Shown here one piece after another: positions 1 through 8,154 of a stretch of 48,634 nucleotides of DNA. The stretch's first letter is position 1; the number at the start of each line of letters is the position of its first letter. The translations under genes were made by a program, and so were the position numbers. Origin of the DNA: an uncultured Burkholderiales bacterium (GTDB lineage: Bacteria; Pseudomonadota; Gammaproteobacteria; Burkholderiales; Burkholderiaceae_C); the NCBI GenBank assembly GCA_903949285.1, contig CAJAYT010000129.1, positions 1 to 48,634 of the forward strand, read 5' to 3'. The notes under the pieces are model-generated. The model made no database searches and had not been told where the DNA came from. It was given only the letters and a program-made list of their open reading frames with translations.

Positions 1-20
1 ACACAGGGCCGCTCTCCGAC

Positions 21-935
21 TTAAATTGTGATGGGCTCAGTGCTCCAACCCGCATTGACCAAAGCATCTTTGAGTCGAATGGTTTGCTCCTCGTTGCGCG
101 ATGTCATGGGGGGCATGGTTCGGCTCCAACTTGGATCTTGATAAAGAACCGATAAAGCAGCTTTAACGCTCGCCACTAACGCCTCTTTGGCAAGTATATT
201 TCTATGCTCCGTAGCGCGTTGCACGGCAACAGCCCCCCTTGGTGTCCCTTGTTTAGACCAAGCAATCTGAGAGTCCGCAGCGGTTAAATTGGTCGTAGCC
301 GATATGCATCCCGCAAACCCATTCGACTTGGATTCATAAAGCGATGCCTCAGAGCTTGGGAACACCTGGAAGCCAGGAATTTCCTTAACAACCGCTTTGG
401 AGTAAGCCATATCCCCTGCACTGTCTTTTATCCCAACAACCTTGCTTTTGTACTTGCTTGCAAGCTTACTCACCACTTCAATGGGCCAAGCCACCCCAGT
501 ATTTTGAGGGATATGATAAAGATAGATAGGAATTGCAAAATCGCCCAAGGACTTCATCAATTCATCCATGTAGATCAGCAATCCGTGGGAATCAATTCCA
601 GTGTAGTAAAAAGGAGGGACGATTAAAGCGCCGTTGAATCCTAATTCGTTGGCAGCTTTGGTGAGCTCAATGGTTTCAAAGAGCGATGAAACACCAGTGC
701 CTACCATAATGCGGTCCATCGGTAGTCCTGCATCCCTGACAGCTTTCATAATTTCAATACGCTGCAAAGTGCTAAAGGATGCGGCTTCACCGGTTGTGCC
801 AAGTAAATTAATTCCATCGCACCCGTTGTCCAGTAGATATCTGAGATGCTTGACCAAACGCGTGGTGTCGGGGGTGAAATTCTCAGAGACTGGAGTCGCT
901 GAGGCGGCAACAACGCCTGTGATGTGTTTGGGCAT
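21..935 (-). CDS. Dihydrodipicolinate synthase (DHDPS/NAL) family aldolase
   Basis: Class I, Schiff-base (beta/alpha)8 aldolase of the DapA/NanA superfamily. Visible motifs, numbered from the ATG at 935, are GTTGE at 46-50 (pyruvate carboxylate binding), VPPFYY at 106-111, Y140 in IYLYHIPQ, and the lysine K170 in GIKDSAG that would form the imine. At about 304 residues it has the normal family length. A TTG at 950 is also in frame, but the ATG at 935 leaves the usual short lead before ITGV and is preferred; neither start has a strong ribosome site. It is the last gene of a long minus-strand run and is not next to lysine-biosynthesis genes, and the YHIPQ variant differs from housekeeping DapA. 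I infer a catabolic lyase or dehydratase role (sugar acid, sialic-acid-like or hydroxy-oxo acid). Substrate unknown. Confidence 0.9.
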   Translation of the reverse strand: MPKHITGVVAASATPVSENFTPDTTRLVKHLRYLLDNGCDGINLLGTTGEAASFSTLQRIEIMKAVRDAGLPMDRIMVGTGVSSLFETIELTKAANELGFNGALIVPPFYYTGIDSHGLLIYMDELMKSLGDFAIPIYLYHIPQNTGVAWPIEVVSKLASKYKSKVVGIKDSAGDMAYSKAVVKEIPGFQVFPSSEASLYESKSNGFAGCISATTNLTAADSQIAWSKQGTPRGAVAVQRATEHRNILAKEALVASVKAALSVLYQDPSWSRTMPPMTSRNEEQTIRLKDALVNAGWSTEPITI

Positions 936-1013
936 TTGAGTTGCTTTCAAATTTTCAAGGGGAGATCTGGGGCCTTGACCTTGAACGAGATATTACTTTT
1001 TTTGTAACAGTAT

Positions 1014-1544
1014 TTAAGCCGCGGGCTTGTCAGCCTCTCCCTCTGGGGCTGGCTCAGCAGCTACGGGCTTGGGAGGTGGAGGTGGTGGAGGTGTAAGTGC
1101 AACAGGCGGCGTAATAGGGGGTAACGGGACCTCTGGCTCAACAGGATCTAACACCTGCATCGTTTGCGTCACGATGGAGCAAAGCTTACCTGCATCACTT
1201 TGGATACTAACCTGCCAGACCATAGTTGATTTACCGCGGTGAAAGGCTCTTGCCTCTGCCTTGAGCACACTCCCTAATTCAGCTGGGGCCATGAACTTGG
1301 TGCTTGAGTCCTTGGTTACCACTTGGGTGCTGTTCGGATTGTTCATAAGCGTCCCAACCACGCACAAGGTATCGGCAAAAGTCATATAAACGCCGGCGTG
1401 TATGACATCACCAACAGATGCAAAATCCTCTCTAAGCTCCAATTCACCCAGTACTTTTTCGATGCCAACCTCAGTCACCTTAACGCCAAAGAGGCCGGGG
1501 AAAATGGGATCAAGTAATTTGGTAATCGATTCGACGTCGTACAT
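1014..1544 (-). CDS. PaaI-like hotdog thioesterase with proline-rich C-terminal tail
   Basis: Residues 1 to about 133 look like a PaaI/YiiD-type hotdog acyl-CoA thioesterase. The helix motif is seen as HAGVYMTFADT near residues 49-59, followed by a strand pattern with TKDSSTKFMAPA. The remaining roughly 40 residues are a low-complexity Pro/Ala/Glu tail with a run of eight prolines, which is not part of the hotdog fold. An ATG at 1544 with AAAGG eight bases upstream supports the start. It lies between the peroxiredoxin gene and the DHDPS-family gene on the same strand. Likely cytoplasmic; no signal peptide. The acyl-CoA substrate cannot be told from sequence. The fold call is fairly safe, the function generic. 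Confidence 0.8.
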   Translation of the reverse strand: MYDVESITKLLDPIFPGLFGVKVTEVGIEKVLGELELREDFASVGDVIHAGVYMTFADTLCVVGTLMNNPNSTQVVTKDSSTKFMAPAELGSVLKAEARAFHRGKSTMVWQVSIQSDAGKLCSIVTQTMQVLDPVEPEVPLPPITPPVALTPPPPPPPKPVAAEPAPEGEADKPAA

Positions 1545-1687
1545 AACCGCCTTTAAATAAGTAACGAGAGAGCATGCCAGCAGTTTTGCTAGTTTAAGCG
1601 GGAATTATATTCTTCCCGGCGCTGACAAACTTTCTCGCCATCCCCCAGGCGGCTAGGCACCTGAGGTAAGCTTGAGTCGCAGGACTA

Positions 1688-2347
1688 TTATTTGGGTTGT
1701 TTTACGATCCGTAGGTAAGGCTTTACAGCGTTCCAACCACCTGGAAATAAATTCTTTGCATCATCATCAGAAACGGATCCGGCAATAATTACATCCTCAC
1801 CATTCTTCCAGTTAACAGGTGTGGCAACTTTGAATTTAACCGTTAGCTGCATGGAGTCCAACGCCCTAAGAATCTCATCAAAATTACGCCCCGTCGTCAT
1901 AGGATACGTCATCATGAGTTTGATCTTTTTGTCAGGACCGATCACAAATACAGATCGAACTGTGGCGCTGTTTGCTGCAGTCCTTCCCTCTGAGTCGCCC
2001 TTCTCATCTGCTGGAAGCATGTTGTAAAGCTTTGCCACTTTAAGGTCAGTATCTCCAATCATTGGATATTTGACAGCTGCGCCTTGAGTTTCCTCAATAT
2101 CCTTAGCCCAACTGCCGTGACGGTCAACGGGATCTAAGCTCAGCCCGATCAGCTTGCAATTGCGTTTTGTGAACTCAGGTTCGATCTTTGCCATGTATCC
2201 CAACTCAGTCGTACAAACTGGCGTAAAGTCCTTCGGGTGGGAAAAAAGTATGGCCCAGCTTTCACCAATCCATTGGTGAAAATTGATCATGCCGTGAGTG
2301 GTTTGAGCATCAAAATTAGGTGCTGTATCGTTTATGCGTAATGACAT
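1688..2347 (-). CDS. 1-Cys peroxiredoxin (Prx6 family)
   Basis: Thioredoxin-fold peroxidase that reduces H2O2, organic peroxides or peroxynitrite. The peroxidatic cysteine is C45 in DFTPVCTTELG. No resolving cysteine is evident, and the length (219 aa) and the long C-terminal dimerisation region (ending FPGGWNAVKPYLRI) match the Prx6/1-Cys class rather than AhpC (about 187 aa). The arginine of the active site is likely in the GRNFDEILRALD segment. The ATG at 2347 has AGGA about nine bases upstream. It follows the LVIVD-repeat gene by about 35 bases and may be cotranscribed. Cytoplasmic. Confidence in family is high. Confidence 0.95.
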   Translation of the reverse strand: MSLRINDTAPNFDAQTTHGMINFHQWIGESWAILFSHPKDFTPVCTTELGYMAKIEPEFTKRNCKLIGLSLDPVDRHGSWAKDIEETQGAAVKYPMIGDTDLKVAKLYNMLPADEKGDSEGRTAANSATVRSVFVIGPDKKIKLMMTYPMTTGRNFDEILRALDSMQLTVKFKVATPVNWKNGEDVIIAGSVSDDDAKNLFPGGWNAVKPYLRIVKQPK

Positions 2348-2381
2348 TGTCTAAATCCTAAAAAAATAATCTTAGCTAAGC

Positions 2382-3716
2382 TCAGCCCTTGTACTCCAAA
2401 ACGTGGAGTCCCCCGTTCCAGTCTGTTACGTACATCAACCCCTCAGGTGTTACGTATGCATCACAAGTCTTTGCAGCAAAAGCCACATTAGGCCTTGGAT
2501 CCATCATCTTTCGGGGTAGTGGAGGTACCCAGTAAGCAACCTCCTTAGGCTCGAAAGCGTTGGTTATATCAAATACCCTAACGCCGGCGTTATTGTAGGT
2601 TGCGAAGATCATGTCTTCACTTTGATAAGATCCAGGCCTATTTTCGTGAAGGTTATGAGGACCAAAAGTACCCAAACCGCAGTAGTCCCGGTCCTTAGGA
2701 GTGGGGAGCGTGGAGATAGGAACAGGGTTTTCTGAAACCCTTACGTCCAAAACGAAGGTATGAAAAATGCCTTTGGCACATTTCTCAGCATTTGCCTCAT
2801 CAGCCACCACACAAAGTCCACGCTTTGGAAGCGGGAGCGGTGTATGCGTTCCACCAGGAAACGGCGGTGCCCAGTTGATATGCGACAAGAGCTTGGGAGC
2901 TGCAGGATCACTCAGATCATGAATAGTGAACCCCCCGTCTCGCCATGCCCCGTAGCCCCTATTGCCCGCAGTGATCATGTGGTGCAAGGCCATGCGCTTG
3001 CCTTTGGGCATTTGGGAGGTCTCCCCTGCAGCGCGGTTCATCCCTGGCATCCACCACTTAGACACTATTTCTGGTTTGGTGATGTTTTGCAAATCCACAG
3101 TCACGAGAATAGTATCCGTAAATCCATCCAAGTGGGCGGCGATATAGGCGTATCTTCCACCAACCCACCACAAACGGTTGATGCCAATCCCAGGCATTTC
3201 AAGAAATGCGATCTCTCGCATTTCTTTTGGATTTGAGATATCGTGAATCGAAAGCCCAGATCTGAATTTCTGACGATTGGTCAAACTGTCAACTGGATTG
3301 TTTTCGAAATAACCACGCATGTCGTTGTAGGACTGCATGGCCACAATGTTGGCCCCATTTGCCAACAAAAGCAGATTCTCAGCCACTTGAAGGTGATGGG
3401 TACGTGTGTACTTACCGGCTGTAAAGAAGTTAACGGGTTTTAAGTCCTTGGGGTTAGCAGCGTCCAAAATCGTTACACCATCGCTGTGCATGTGCCCCAC
3501 ATAAATGTGGCCCTTGTTCTTCATGACTTGAACACTATCAGGTCGTCCGCCTAAATCAGAATAAGAAATGTGGTTAATTTTGTAGCCAATGCCCTCTGGT
3601 GGAATTGCGCTGGTTTGCGCTTGCGCTACAGAATTCAAAGCAGCGGAAGAGGCAAGCCCACCAGCCAACATACCGCCCCATTGTTTCAAATGATCACGAC
3701 GACTCAGCTTATCCAT
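2382..3716 (-). CDS. Tat-exported LVIVD-repeat beta-propeller protein
   Basis: Secreted or periplasmic propeller-like protein of 444 residues. The N-terminus carries a twin-arginine motif, SRRDHLK at residues 5-11, and a hydrophobic stretch ending near AQAQ (residue 34). The body has repeated blades of the LVIVD type, for example VTILDAANPKDLKP, LSIHDISNPKEM, FTIHDLSDPAAP and VRVFDITNAFEP. Many histidines sit in conserved-looking loops (H75, H77, H107, H108, H195, H245, H246, H291, H354, H357), suggesting a metal site; that is inference. The ATG at 3716 has AGGA eight bases upstream, which decides it over an upstream in-frame TTG at 3797. Same strand as the FAA-hydrolase gene (120-base gap) and the peroxiredoxin. 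Function unknown; an oxidoreductase resembling the selenium-binding-protein class is possible but unproved. Confidence 0.85.
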   Translation of the reverse strand: MDKLSRRDHLKQWGGMLAGGLASSAALNSVAQAQTSAIPPEGIGYKINHISYSDLGGRPDSVQVMKNKGHIYVGHMHSDGVTILDAANPKDLKPVNFFTAGKYTRTHHLQVAENLLLLANGANIVAMQSYNDMRGYFENNPVDSLTNRQKFRSGLSIHDISNPKEMREIAFLEMPGIGINRLWWVGGRYAYIAAHLDGFTDTILVTVDLQNITKPEIVSKWWMPGMNRAAGETSQMPKGKRMALHHMITAGNRGYGAWRDGGFTIHDLSDPAAPKLLSHINWAPPFPGGTHTPLPLPKRGLCVVADEANAEKCAKGIFHTFVLDVRVSENPVPISTLPTPKDRDYCGLGTFGPHNLHENRPGSYQSEDMIFATYNNAGVRVFDITNAFEPKEVAYWVPPLPRKMMDPRPNVAFAAKTCDAYVTPEGLMYVTDWNGGLHVLEYKG

Positions 3717-3836
3717 TTGCAATCCTTTAAGAGTTAAGATTTTTGAAGGGGAATTGGATTTATCAATCAAGTGCAACGCATCTGAGAATGGTTGCACTTG
3801 TCATAAGTTACTGGGGAGTCTCACAGACGGGAAATA

Positions 3837-4709
3837 CTATTTTTCATCAGCAATTGTGTTCACCAATACACCGACTCCCTCAATATCGATCTCGCAAACG
3901 TCACCGGGTGCCATCCAAACGGGTGGAGTACGGGCGTATCCAACACCAGCAGGTGTGCCAGTAATGATGACATCACCAGGGACCAAAGTCATGCATTCTG
4001 AAATAATACATAACGATTCAATGACACCCCACAAAAAGTCCTTTGTATTGCCGTCTTGCATGATTTTTCCGTTCAAACGCGACTGAATCCTCAGACCATC
4101 CGCAGCGTGGGGGAGTTCATCCGGAGTGACCAGCCAAGGCCCGAACCCACCTGTGGCGTCAAAGTTCTTACCCAAAGTCCACTGAGAAGATTTCCTTTGA
4201 AAGTCCCTAACACTGCCGTCATTAAAACAAGAATAACCCGCTATGCAAGAAAGTGCATTCTCAGGAGTCAAGTGATGCGCCTTGTGCCCAATCACGAGCG
4301 CCAACTCCGCCTCATAGTCTAGTTTGCTAGAAGCTTTTGGCCTGATGATAGGTTGGTGATGACCAACCATAGAAGAAGGTCCACGCAAAAAGAAGCTAGG
4401 GAACTCAGGCCTTGCATTGCCACCTTCTTTGGCATGGTCGGCGTAGTTCAGTCCCATGCAAACAATTTTGCTAGGATGGGTGATCAGGGGTAAGAGATGT
4501 GCATTTTTAATGGATTTGATGGCACTGGCAGGTGCTGACTTGGCTGCTGCGTGAGCGCTTTGCAAACCGTTGGGAGTAGCTATAAGAGCTCCTAGCTCAC
4601 AAGGAAGGGATGTCCCCAACATCGAGAGATCAACAAATTCATCTGACTTAGAGTCTAAAACAACACCAACAGTGGATAGGCCATTGCTATCAAAACTTAA
4701 AAAACGCAT
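3837..4709 (-). CDS. Fumarylacetoacetate hydrolase (FAH) family protein
   Basis: A 290-residue FAH-superfamily enzyme: hydrolase, hydratase or decarboxylase acting on 2-oxo acids with a divalent metal. Key motifs are GLNYADHAKE at 86-95, the metal ligands E133 and E135 in DYEAELA with D164 in CFNDGSVRD, KNFD at 181-184 and ITGTPAGVG at 249-257. The N-terminal 75 residues form the usual small domain. Relatives are annotated as ureidoglycolate lyase, 2-keto-4-pentenoate hydratase or acylpyruvase. The sequence alone does not choose among them. No tight operon partner: gaps are 120 bases downstream and 161 upstream, and the upstream gap holds a small palindrome (4763-4780). Cytoplasmic. Confidence 0.9.
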   Translation of the reverse strand: MRFLSFDSNGLSTVGVVLDSKSDEFVDLSMLGTSLPCELGALIATPNGLQSAHAAAKSAPASAIKSIKNAHLLPLITHPSKIVCMGLNYADHAKEGGNARPEFPSFFLRGPSSMVGHHQPIIRPKASSKLDYEAELALVIGHKAHHLTPENALSCIAGYSCFNDGSVRDFQRKSSQWTLGKNFDATGGFGPWLVTPDELPHAADGLRIQSRLNGKIMQDGNTKDFLWGVIESLCIISECMTLVPGDVIITGTPAGVGYARTPPVWMAPGDVCEIDIEGVGVLVNTIADEK

Positions 4710-4762
4710 GATTAAAAAGTAGTTAAAGTTAAAGAAAATTTACCCACTTGAGCTCTAAGCTA

Positions 4763-4780
4763 TTGATGTACTTGCATCAA
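4763..4780. promoter_or_regulatory. Inverted repeat upstream of the FAH-family gene (possible operator)
   Basis: TTGATG, then six bases, then CATCAA: a perfect 6-bp dyad 54-71 bases upstream of the FAH-family ATG at 4709, in an otherwise AT-rich 184-base gap. The position suits a regulator site, but no regulator gene is nearby and the arms are short, so this is only a candidate. Confidence 0.25.
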
Positions 4781-4893
4781 ACCATCTCAAAGCACAAGCG
4801 CACAACGTTTGATTATTTACCAAATTTGACCAGAAGTTAATTCAAACCCTCAGTGATAACCCTAGAGAGAGGGGGCTGCCATCAAAGTGGAAA

Positions 4894-5871
4894 TTAAATG
4901 TCCAGTACAACATTACCCGTAAAGTGCCCCTCCTCAACAGCCAAATGGGCTTCTGCAATTTCGGATAAATCGTAGGTTTTAGCAACGGTGTGTTTTAGGC
5001 TGTTGTTGTCTAACAGTTGACGCATTTGCACAAGTGTTTTTTGACGGTCCTCAGCACTCAAATCGTAGATCAAGAAGAACTTAAACGTTATAGACTGAAA
5101 CAGAAGATTCCTAAAAGAAATCGAAATATCACCTGGATTATTGGATCCGTAGCAAACAAAAATCCCGTGTGCAGCAAGGACCCCTTTGGGTAGCCATTGG
5201 CTGGTGCTGGAGAAATCCATATCAATGACGGCGTATACGCCGCTACCCTTGGTGATTTCTTTGATTCTGTCTGGAACAGATTCGGTTTTATAAAAAATGC
5301 AATCCTCCACCCCAGCAGCCTTTGCATGCTTGGCTTTTTCTTCACTGCCCACAGTGCCAATCACTTTAGCCCCAGCCAGGACACACAACTGTGCAGCGTA
5401 GTGTCCAACACTTGACGCCGCGCCAGTCACTAAAACGGTCTTGCCTTTTAAATCTCCGCACAAATTGACTGCCTGTAACGCTGTAAGTGCAGGTATCCCC
5501 AAACACGCCCCCTCCTCAAAAGTAGTTGAATCTGGAAGATGAGCCGCCTGAGATTCATTGACCACAATGAATTCACAGGCCGTACCATGAGGTCGAGCCC
5601 ACTGACCATTCCAGATCCAAACACGCTCCCCCAACCTGCTTTGACTGACCCCAGCACCTACAGCATCGATTAAGCCCGCACCATCGCTGTGAGGGATGAT
5701 CAAGGGTGCATTCAAAGGTCTTGCTATTCTTGATTTGACGTCAGAGGGATTAACGCCTGAAGTTTTAAGTTGCACCCTTACCTGCCCTGGACCAGGCTCG
5801 GGCTTGTCGAGTTCACCCACAATCAAGGTGTCCACTGCAGGACCATTCTTTGTATACCAAGCTGCTTTCAT
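4894..5871 (-). CDS. Zinc-free medium-chain dehydrogenase/reductase, quinone oxidoreductase type
   Basis: MDR-superfamily NADPH-dependent quinone oxidoreductase (zeta-crystallin/QOR type), about 325 residues. The GroES-like domain carries SGVNPSDVKSR and the Rossmann region carries VTGAASSVGHYAAQLC, the AASxxVG nucleotide-binding form typical of QOR. The cysteine/histidine set for structural and catalytic zinc is absent. The ends (LAVEEGHFTGNVVLDI) are complete. Of two close ATG codons (5877, 5871), the second has GAGAG at proper spacing and is preferred. The start lies only a few bases after the cupin stop codon (5882), so the two genes form an operon. Probably reduces quinones or enones in the cytoplasm. 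Substrate unknown. Confidence 0.9.
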   Translation of the reverse strand: MKAAWYTKNGPAVDTLIVGELDKPEPGPGQVRVQLKTSGVNPSDVKSRIARPLNAPLIIPHSDGAGLIDAVGAGVSQSRLGERVWIWNGQWARPHGTACEFIVVNESQAAHLPDSTTFEEGACLGIPALTALQAVNLCGDLKGKTVLVTGAASSVGHYAAQLCVLAGAKVIGTVGSEEKAKHAKAAGVEDCIFYKTESVPDRIKEITKGSGVYAVIDMDFSSTSQWLPKGVLAAHGIFVCYGSNNPGDISISFRNLLFQSITFKFFLIYDLSAEDRQKTLVQMRQLLDNNSLKHTVAKTYDLSEIAEAHLAVEEGHFTGNVVLDI

Positions 5872-5881
5872 CGTCATGCTC

Positions 5882-6295
5882 TCAATTAGGGACTAATGTT
5901 GCGACGGGTTGACCTTTTTCAACAACATAAGTCGCAAGAACCTTTGTGGTTCCAGAGGCTGTGTTTATCCCGTCATGGATAACGCCTGCGGGGATGAAAA
6001 ATACATCGCCGGGCTTGAGCACGCGAGTTGGCTGTCCATCCACCCTCAACTCAAGTTGCCCCTCTAAAATATAACCAATCTCCTCTCCAGGATGCGTATG
6101 ACGACCTGATGAAGCGGTTTCTGCAAATTCGGCCCTCGCCTGGACAACAACTTTCTGCGGAATCGACAAGTCCTGTGTTTGAAGCGGTACGCGAACGAGT
6201 TTGGCTTGCTGCGCATGTACAAGCGTAGCGCAAACGAATAAGAATGCACCCAGCGTAAGCTTTTTTATCATTGGGGCTTTGTTAGATCGGATCAT
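5882..6295 (-). CDS. Secreted single-domain cupin protein
   Basis: Small periplasmic cupin, 137 residues from the ATG at 6295. A signal peptide (residues about 9-28, hydrophobic core LGAFLFVCATLV) ends at VHAQ. Cupin motif 1 is GRHTHPGEEIGYILEG, with two metal-ligand histidines and a glutamate, and motif 2 is PGDVFFIPAGVIHDG. GGAG six bases before the ATG at 6295 picks this start over upstream ATGs at 6307 and 6343. It is translationally adjacent to the quinone oxidoreductase gene, four or ten bases away depending on which of that gene's two ATGs is used. A dioxygenase, isomerase or sensor role is possible. No substrate can be named. Confidence 0.88.
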   Translation of the reverse strand: MIRSNKAPMIKKLTLGAFLFVCATLVHAQQAKLVRVPLQTQDLSIPQKVVVQARAEFAETASSGRHTHPGEEIGYILEGQLELRVDGQPTRVLKPGDVFFIPAGVIHDGINTASGTTKVLATYVVEKGQPVATLVPN

Positions 6296-6436
6296 GAGGG
6301 ACTCCATTTTGAATATAAAGGGGAAACTCAATAAGTCCATCACAGCATTTAATTTTTGAACTTATTGCAAATGCTTTGATTGACTCAAATGATTTTTAAT
6401 CAGTAGCAATTTTGCTCCAATTAGGGGATTTAATAT

Positions 6437-7231
6437 CTAGCGTCTTACCCCAGGGCTTTCAACAATTATTTTAGGATCTGTAGAGCGCCATGCTAAAAAA
6501 AGCTCTAAATCCAAAAGCTCACTCGAACCCAATGGGAACATATACGCTCTAACGCCACTCAAACACGCTCGAAGCCTTCGGTGCAAGGACCCCATGCGTT
6601 GCCACTCCAGTCGGTAAGCCGGATAGGCGTTGATGTGGCCTTGACTGATCGTCTCACCTTGCAGTTTTCTACCCCAGTTTTGTTCATGACAGTGCGTGCA
6701 TGCCAGGTTGATTTGACCCATACGTGTGTAATACAACTCACGCCCTCTTCGAAAATGCTCGATATTGCTTGCATCAATATGGGCATTCATGGGGAGCCCT
6801 CTTGAGGCCATCCCAACGTATGCGGTTATCCCAAGCATCTCATCTGACTCGAGTGCAAGTTCAGGGAGCTTTTGATGCCGGGTTCGACATTCATTGATTC
6901 GTCCCTCTAAGTTTATGAGCTGACCGCTTTGCTTGTCTAGCTGAGGATACCGTGTGGATACACCTCGCATGGATTGGTTTGATTCACCGTGGCAACTCGA
7001 ACAAGACGGATGTTCTGCAGATTCAGTTTTCTTCCATAAGGCCTCGCCCTGAATGACCCACAAAAAAGCAGGGTTTAGATCATCGCTTCGAGCAAGACTG
7101 CGAAGATCTTCACTGATGAAGGTCAATCCTGATCGCAGTGCTTGAGGAGGGACGACGCGTTCAAAGTCATTTGCAAAAGAAGAAGCGTTAAAACAAACAA
7201 TCGAGACAAAAATAAAAAGTAACCTTATCAT
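6437..7231 (-). CDS. soxA: Sulfur oxidation c-type cytochrome SoxA (diheme)
   Basis: Periplasmic cytochrome c subunit of the SoxAX complex, which joins thiosulfate to the SoxY cysteine while passing electrons to its hemes. Seen here: a signal peptide at the ATG at 7231 (LLFIFVSIVCFNASSFA), two heme motifs, CSSCH and CTHCH, and near the C-terminus RRLRACLSGVRA, whose cysteine corresponds to the persulfide heme ligand of characterised SoxA. The ending ESPGVRR is typical. The length, 264 residues, fits diheme SoxA. The reading frame is open further upstream (to 7336) but that region lies inside soxZ, so the signal-peptide start is chosen. It follows soxZ by 8 bases. No soxB follows; a 141-base gap leads to the cupin gene instead. 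Confidence 0.96.
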   Translation of the reverse strand: MIRLLFIFVSIVCFNASSFANDFERVVPPQALRSGLTFISEDLRSLARSDDLNPAFLWVIQGEALWKKTESAEHPSCSSCHGESNQSMRGVSTRYPQLDKQSGQLINLEGRINECRTRHQKLPELALESDEMLGITAYVGMASRGLPMNAHIDASNIEHFRRGRELYYTRMGQINLACTHCHEQNWGRKLQGETISQGHINAYPAYRLEWQRMGSLHRRLRACLSGVRAYMFPLGSSELLDLELFLAWRSTDPKIIVESPGVRR

Positions 7232-7239
7232 TTGGCTAG

Positions 7240-7557
7240 CTACTTGACTTCTAGGAGCTTCTCCGCCTGCCCCATCACTCCCAAATCGTCCTCCCAAGAC
7301 AACTTGAGAAGTCCATTTTGCGGGGCTCTCATCCAAAACTGTAGGCTAGGATTGGCTGCAATCCCGGTACCCAGTGAGGCTTTGAAGACCACCGCGTCCA
7401 AATAAGTAACCGTTAAATTTTTGATCACATTTTTGGCAATCAATGTACCCATCAAGTCCAAGCGGTACCCCGTTTCCATAGCATGTTGAATCAAAATACG
7501 AACCTCAAAAGGTTCATTGCTTTTTATATTTGTAGGCGTGATAATTCTTGCAGCCAT
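7240..7557 (-). CDS. soxZ: Thiosulfate oxidation carrier complex protein SoxZ
   Basis: Partner of SoxY in the periplasmic SoxYZ carrier on which thiosulfate sulfur is oxidised. The 105-residue product shows the family pattern: RIITPTNIKSNEPFEVRILI, HAMETGYRLD, AANPSLQFWMRA and LKLSWEDDLG. There is no signal peptide, as expected, since SoxZ is co-exported with SoxY. The ATG at 7557 lies two bases after the soxY stop, so the pair is translationally coupled. An upstream in-frame start at 7578 overlaps soxY and is less likely. High confidence. Confidence 0.95.
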   Translation of the reverse strand: MAARIITPTNIKSNEPFEVRILIQHAMETGYRLDLMGTLIAKNVIKNLTVTYLDAVVFKASLGTGIAANPSLQFWMRAPQNGLLKLSWEDDLGVMGQAEKLLEVK

Positions 7558-7559
7558 GA

Positions 7560-8090
7560 TTAAGATGCGTCCAAACAAGCAGATTCAGTCACTTCAACTG
7601 GAACATGCGCTGTAAACCATTCGCCCTTAGATGTCAGCGCTAAGGCATGCACATTTTGAGAACCATTTAAACGAACACGGGTTGAGATCTCTGCTTTTGG
7701 GTTCAGCGGGGTAAGATCAAACCGAGCAACGAAGGGTCTGGGATTTCTGTCAGACAAAATAAAGATACTTTTAACAAAGTCGCTTTCGCTCATGGGGCTA
7801 TCGACGTAAACCCGAAACGCTGCAGAGTGGCCGTTATCGGCAAGCCTTGGGGTCTCTAAAAAAATCCTGCTTTCACTGGGTTTTTTACCCCCAGTTATTT
7901 CATTAAATAAAGCATTGAAAGAATCCTCGTTCGAGCGGGCCGAACTTGCTGCTATTGCACTGAGCGCAACTGTCCACCGCATTGGGTTCAGCATTAGATG
8001 TGCCCCACCCGCTGCTATTGCGCGCAAGCTATTTCGTTTGTCACCCGCTTTGATGAAAGGGGATTTTTTGCATTTTGGGCTCTCAGTCAA
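7560..8090 (-). CDS. soxY: Thiosulfate oxidation carrier protein SoxY with atypical C-terminus
   Basis: Sulfur-carrying subunit of SoxYZ. The N-terminus holds a Tat-like signal with KRNSLRA in place of a clean twin arginine, followed by a hydrophobic stretch. The mature domain has FNEITGGKKPSESRIFLETPRLADNG and VKSIFILSDRNPRPFVARF, characteristic of SoxY. The end is odd: the canonical GGCGG swinging arm is replaced by TESACLDAS, with the single cysteine C172 retained five residues from the end. The start is a TTG at 8090, with AAAGGA six bases upstream and no ATG before residue 33. Order soxX-Y-Z-A is the usual one. Being a true SoxY is likely; whether it carries sulfur in the normal way is open. 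Confidence 0.9.
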   Translation of the reverse strand: MTESPKCKKSPFIKAGDKRNSLRAIAAGGAHLMLNPMRWTVALSAIAASSARSNEDSFNALFNEITGGKKPSESRIFLETPRLADNGHSAAFRVYVDSPMSESDFVKSIFILSDRNPRPFVARFDLTPLNPKAEISTRVRLNGSQNVHALALTSKGEWFTAHVPVEVTESACLDAS

Positions 8091-8154
8091 AACTTTTCCT
8101 TTTCAAAATTGCTTTTAATGTGCGATTGTTAAGCGGTGAACTGACTGACAAAAC

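Noticed and set aside
1599..1618. CGGGAA / TTCCCG dyad between the peroxiredoxin and thioesterase genes
   Set aside because: Six-base arms without a T-run; too weak to call a terminator or operator.
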